A DNA stretch of 37,761 bases from assembly GCF_001561915.1 (NCBI RefSeq), contig NZ_LSKU01000001.1:1308116-1345876 (forward strand). Reading direction: 5' to 3'. Source of the stretch: Tepidibacillus decaturensis (lineage in GTDB: Bacteria; Bacillota; Bacilli; Tepidibacillales; Tepidibacillaceae). Positions 34,057-37,761 of this stretch are shown piece by piece (the first letter of the stretch is position 1; every line of letters starts with the position of its first letter). Both the position numbers and the translations under genes were made by a program. Under the pieces are notes generated by a model, which saw only the letters and a list, made by a program, of their open reading frames with translations, had not been told where the DNA came from and did no database searches.

Positions 34057-36480
34057 TTACATTAATACATAGGGGTCTACATCTATACTGATCAACAATT
34101 GCCGATCTTTCAATGCTTCATTTACATGTTTAATCGCTTGCTGAATCCATATCATAATAGATGGTTCATCATTATATTTTATCATGCATTGAAACCGATA
34201 TCTATCTTTTATGCGTGAAATGGGTGCAGTTACTGGACCCAAAACTTCAACATTTGCAGAAACCAACGCTTTCATTTCCCTAACTAGACGTTCACTTGCC
34301 TTCATGACAACCGACAGTTCGGGATGACTCAATTGAATCGCAATCAATTTTCTAAATGGAGGATAATCCATCATTTCTCGATGTTTTAATTCTTGTTGGA
34401 AAAAGGATTGAAAATCATGTTGACTAGCATGTTGAATACTATAATGTTCAGGCGTATAGGTTTGAATCACCACATCACCAGCCAATTCATGTCTCCCGGC
34501 TCTTCCGCCTACCTGTGTTAATAATTGAAAGGTTCGCTCTGCCGCTCGAAAGTCTGGTAATCGTAGCATTGTATCTGCAGCAATCACTCCTACTAAAGTA
34601 ACTTTAGGAAAATCTAATCCCTTGGCAATCATTTGCGTACCTAAAAGAATGTCTGCCTCGTGTTTGCGAAACGACGTCAGAAGTTTTTCGTGAGACCCTT
34701 TTTTACTTGTGGTATCTACATCCATCCGAATCACTCTAACACCTGGAAATCTCCTTGCTAATTCTTCCTCTACTTTTTGCGTTCCAGTACCAAAGTAGCG
34801 AATATGAGAACTACCGCATTCAGGACAATTTTTGGGTTCATGTTCAGCATACCCACAATAGTGGCAGCGTAAAACATGATTTGTTTGGTGGTAGGTTAAA
34901 GAAATCTCACAATGTGGGCATTTCATCACATAACCACAAGAACGACACATGACAAATGTAGAGTACCCTCTGCGATTTAAGAATAAAACGATTTGTTCTT
35001 TTTTGTCTAACCGATCCTCGATTTTTTCTTGTAGTGCATGACTAAACATGGACCGGTTTCCTTTTCTTAGCTCCTCCCTCATATCAACGATATGAATGGT
35101 AGGCAAAGCTCTACCTAATACTCGATTCGGCAATTCTACCAAATGATAACGCTGATGGATCGCTTCGTAATAAGACTCCATGGAAGGCGTTGCACTTCCA
35201 AGAATAACGGTCGCTTGGTGATAGTTTTGTCGCCACAAGGCAATCTCCCTAGCATGATATTTTGGATGTTCTTCTTGTTTATAAGAGCTTTCATGTTCTT
35301 CATCAATAATAATAAGTCCCAAATCTTTAAATGGTGCAAAAATAGCAGATCTAGCTCCTACTACAATTTTTGCCTCTCCCCGTTGAATTTTTCGCCATTC
35401 ATCAAGTCTTTCTCCTTGAGATAAACGACTATGTAATACAGCAACTAGAGATCCAAACCTTCCTTTGAAACGTTCAACCATCTGAGGTGTTAACGAGATT
35501 TCCGGGACAAGAACAATCGAATCTTTTCCTTTCTCCAAATGATGTTCAATGACCTGTAGGTAAATCTCTGTTTTCCCACTTCCCGTTACTCCATGTAAAA
35601 GAAAAGGACTTTTCCTACCATTTTGGAAAGATTGAATGATTTGTTGTAATACCCCTTCTTGTTCAGCGGTTAATTGAACTTCTTTATCATGAAAATGGCG
35701 ATCTTTGTATGGGTCTCTTCCCTGTTCTTTTTCAGTGATTTGCAAATAACCCTTTTTGATTAACGTTTGAACAGTGGAACGGGTCACTTTTAAAGTAGCT
35801 AGAAGGAAAGCCAACTCCATTTCTTCAGCTTGATTGATTAAAAAGTACTCTAAAATCTGTCTTTGCTTTGTTGCCTTTTTTGGAAAACTGGCGATTTCTA
35901 AAAGTAATTGCTCTGATGGCATCTTCAATTGAACAACATTTATTTTTTTCTTTGTTGCCTTATTTTTGATTTGTTTATCTAGTCTTAGTACCTCTTTTTT
36001 GATCAAAGATTTAAGCAGATGAGATCGATCAGGAAATTGTTTTAAAAGTTGCGATTGTTTAACTGGTTCATTCTCACTAACCCAGTGTTTAATCTCTAAT
36101 TCTTCTCTAGAGAGTTGACCTTCTTCCTCATTTTCACCAATGGATATCGCTTGCTCTATCTTTGTTTTAAGTGCTGATGGGAGTAACATTTGCATCGTTC
36201 TAAAAAGATGACTTGTATAATATTGACTCATCCATTTTCCTAATTCGATTAACTCCGTTGTAAAGGATGGCTCAAGGTCCAAAACTTCTTTAATAGGCCT
36301 CACTTGCTTCACGTCTGTTGAGGAATGAAGGTCAAGTACAAAGCCTTCTGTTGTCCTTGAACCTAATGGAACCAATACGCGTACCCCCGGTTCAACCCTT
36401 GATAACAAATGTTTTGGGATTGCATAATCAAATCCTTGGTGGGACAAATCCGGAATATCAATCACTACCGTTGCATACAC
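34057..36480 (-). CDS. priA: Primosomal protein N' (replication restart helicase PriA)
   Basis: Recognises abandoned forks and reloads the replicative helicase. N-terminal 3'-DNA-binding domain (1-105), then helicase with GVTGSGKTEIYLQ (Walker A) and IIDEEHESSYKQEE (DEEH). The zinc-binding insert has eight cysteines (CRSCGYVMKCPHC, CHYCG, CPECG). Helicase motifs VI-type (TQVGGRAGRH) are present. 807 residues, normal for Bacilli. GTG start at 36480, with GGGGA ten bases upstream. It is 6 bp downstream of coaBC. Confidence 0.97.
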   Translation of the reverse strand: MYATVVIDIPDLSHQGFDYAIPKHLLSRVEPGVRVLVPLGSRTTEGFVLDLHSSTDVKQVRPIKEVLDLEPSFTTELIELGKWMSQYYTSHLFRTMQMLLPSALKTKIEQAISIGENEEEGQLSREELEIKHWVSENEPVKQSQLLKQFPDRSHLLKSLIKKEVLRLDKQIKNKATKKKINVVQLKMPSEQLLLEIASFPKKATKQRQILEYFLINQAEEMELAFLLATLKVTRSTVQTLIKKGYLQITEKEQGRDPYKDRHFHDKEVQLTAEQEGVLQQIIQSFQNGRKSPFLLHGVTGSGKTEIYLQVIEHHLEKGKDSIVLVPEISLTPQMVERFKGRFGSLVAVLHSRLSQGERLDEWRKIQRGEAKIVVGARSAIFAPFKDLGLIIIDEEHESSYKQEEHPKYHAREIALWRQNYHQATVILGSATPSMESYYEAIHQRYHLVELPNRVLGRALPTIHIVDMREELRKGNRSMFSHALQEKIEDRLDKKEQIVLFLNRRGYSTFVMCRSCGYVMKCPHCEISLTYHQTNHVLRCHYCGYAEHEPKNCPECGSSHIRYFGTGTQKVEEELARRFPGVRVIRMDVDTTSKKGSHEKLLTSFRKHEADILLGTQMIAKGLDFPKVTLVGVIAADTMLRLPDFRAAERTFQLLTQVGGRAGRHELAGDVVIQTYTPEHYSIQHASQHDFQSFFQQELKHREMMDYPPFRKLIAIQLSHPELSVVMKASERLVREMKALVSANVEVLGPVTAPISRIKDRYRFQCMIKYNDEPSIMIWIQQAIKHVNEALKDRQLLISIDVDPYVLM

Positions 36481-36486
36481 TCTAAA

Positions 36487-37685
36487 TCATTCCCCTACTA
36501 TTCTTTTATTGATTTCAGTGAGAATATGATGTGCTAATTCTTTTTTGCTTAATTTTGGAAAGTTGATTTGTTCTCCTTTTTTTGTAATTACTGTAACGAC
36601 ATTGGTATCTTGTTCAAAACCGGCACCTTCCATTAAAATATGGTTGGCAACGATCATATCCATATTTTTCTTCAATAATTTTCCTTTTGCCCGTTCTAAT
36701 AAATCCTCAGATTCTGCTGCAAACCCTACAAAAAATTGGTCATTTCTTTTCCGTTCCCCTACTTCTAAAGCAATATCTTTGGTTCTCTCCATCTCAATCA
36801 CCCAGGAACCTTCTTTTTTCTTAAATTTATGTGGGTAAACTTCTTTTGGACGATAGTCGGCAACTGCAGCTGCTTTAATAATCACATCCGCCTGATTAAG
36901 CTGGTTCATCACCGCTAAATACATCTCTTCAGCAGATTCAACGGAAATAAAATGTGCACCAGCTGGTGGAAGAAGATTGCTTTTTCCAGAGATTAGAATT
37001 ACTTCGCCCCCCGTTCTAATACAGCTTCTGCCAAAGCATACCCCATTTTTCCTGTAGATCGATTGGTAAAGTAACGAATCGGGTCAATTTTTTCCCTTGT
37101 TGCACCAGCAGTAATTAAGAATTTTTTCCCTTTTAAATCCTGCTTTTGATTTAGAAATTCCTCAAGCTTTTCTACAATAAATTCGGGTTCTGCCAATCTT
37201 CCTTTACCAACATAACCACAAGCCAACAATCCTTCTTCTGGTTCAATAAAGCGAATTCCGCGTGCTCTTAGTATTCTCATGTTTTCTTCAACTGCAGGAT
37301 GTTGATACATATGTACATTCATCGCAGGTGCTATAAAGATTGGGCTTGTTACAGCTAATAATGTAGTTGTTAACATATCATCGGCAATCCCATGTGCTAA
37401 TTTACCAATGACATTGGCTGTTGCTGGAGCAACCACGGTGAGGTCTGCGTTGTCAGCAAGATCAATATGTGAAACTCCTTTGGGGTCTTTTTCATCAAAT
37501 GTATCGATAAAAACATGGTTTCTTGATAAGATTTGCAAAGTGAGTGGTGTAATAAACTTGGTTGCTGATTCTGTCATGATCACTTGCACATTGGCACCTT
37601 TTTTGGTTAATTGACTAACTAAAGATGCTGCTTTAAAAGCAGCGATCCCTCCTGATATTCCTAATAAGATATTTTTCCCCTTCAT
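36487..37685 (-). CDS. coaBC: Bifunctional CoaBC (phosphopantothenoylcysteine synthase/decarboxylase), frameshifted in this sequence
   Basis: Couples cysteine to 4'-phosphopantothenate and decarboxylates the product, two steps of CoA synthesis. The N-terminal flavin decarboxylase (CoaC) has [11 protein letters not shown], catalytic His in [18 protein letters not shown] context, and [12 protein letters not shown]. The CoaB domain starts at [25 protein letters not shown]. The frame is lost at the six-G run (C run 37007-37012 on the plus strand): seven bases would restore [20 protein letters not shown] and a 399-residue protein. The rest (36487-36924) holds the CoaB C-terminal domain. ATG 37685 is eight bases from AAGGAG; TTG 37691 is too close. 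The gene is normally essential. Confidence 0.92.
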
Positions 37686-37704
37686 TTTCAACGCTCCTTA
37701 TGCT

Positions 37705-37730
37705 TACAAGGGAGTGAAATGACCCTTGTA
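37705..37730 (-). other. Hairpin upstream of coaBC, at the window edge
   Basis: An 8-bp stem, TACAAGGG/CCCTTGTA, lies 20 bp before the coaBC start. It lacks a T-run. Just to its right a minus-strand frame ends with TAA at 37731-37733; too little is in the window to name it. In related genomes rpoZ or gmk precedes coaBC. Confidence 0.3.
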
Positions 37731-37761
37731 TTAAGGTGGAAATCGGGTAGGAGGCTGGCCA

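Overview
The window is a conserved housekeeping stretch of a low-GC, endospore-forming Firmicute of the Bacillaceae type. Three things support this: a recognisable spoVM micro-gene, the sporulation membrane protein gene ylbJ, and a small RNA gene that looks like the forespore RNA csfG. The proteins also have clear Bacillus-type counterparts, such as FapR, PrkC/PrpC and YlbK/L/M. I cannot name the genus. I see no transposase, phage gene, CRISPR array or plasmid function.

Layout, left to right; almost everything is on the minus strand, so transcription runs from high to low coordinates. (1) 75-7600: yceD-rpmF, then fapR-plsX-fabH-fabD-fabG-acpP-fabF-rnc, a complete type II fatty-acid synthesis operon. 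FapR regulates it through an operator placed over its own promoter. (2) 7600-13290: the ylb block. tmcAL (ylbM) and ylbJ are on the plus strand; ylbL, ylbK, coaD and rsmD are on the minus strand. (3) 13290-13620: a gene-free interval with a csfG-like RNA on the plus strand, followed by repeats. (4) 13621-20500: recG-sdaAA-sdaAB, then a degV/fakB gene, fakA and an Asp23-family gene. (5) 20500-21860: rpmB (+), spoVM (-) and thiN (-). (6) 21990-25820: a glycine betaine ABC transporter (opuAA-AB-AC) with a divergent gbsR, set into the otherwise conserved thiN/rpe neighbourhood. (7) 25935-37691: coaBC-priA-def-fmt-rsmB-rlmN-prpC-prkC-rsgA-rpe, a tightly packed operon for CoA synthesis, translation and Ser/Thr phosphorylation signalling.

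The pieces connect. Phospholipid precursors come from de novo synthesis (fab genes, plsX) and from exogenous fatty acids (fakA/fakB); both routes meet at acyl-phosphate. CoaBC and CoaD supply CoA and the 4'-phosphopantetheine precursor of ACP. Def, Fmt, RlmN, RsmB, RsmD, RsgA, RpmB, RpmF and TmcAL serve ribosomes and tRNA.

The main oddities are as follows. Three genes (rsmD, opuAA, coaBC) are each broken by one missing base in a six-base homopolymer. A short sequence containing TAACTTTCTT recurs five times, each time just downstream of a terminator hairpin. A hairpin repeat of about 52 bp occurs twice, at 13560 and 25807. The fab cluster keeps the yceD-rpmF-plsX-fabH-fabD-fabG-acpP-fabF order known from E. 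coli, with fapR added.
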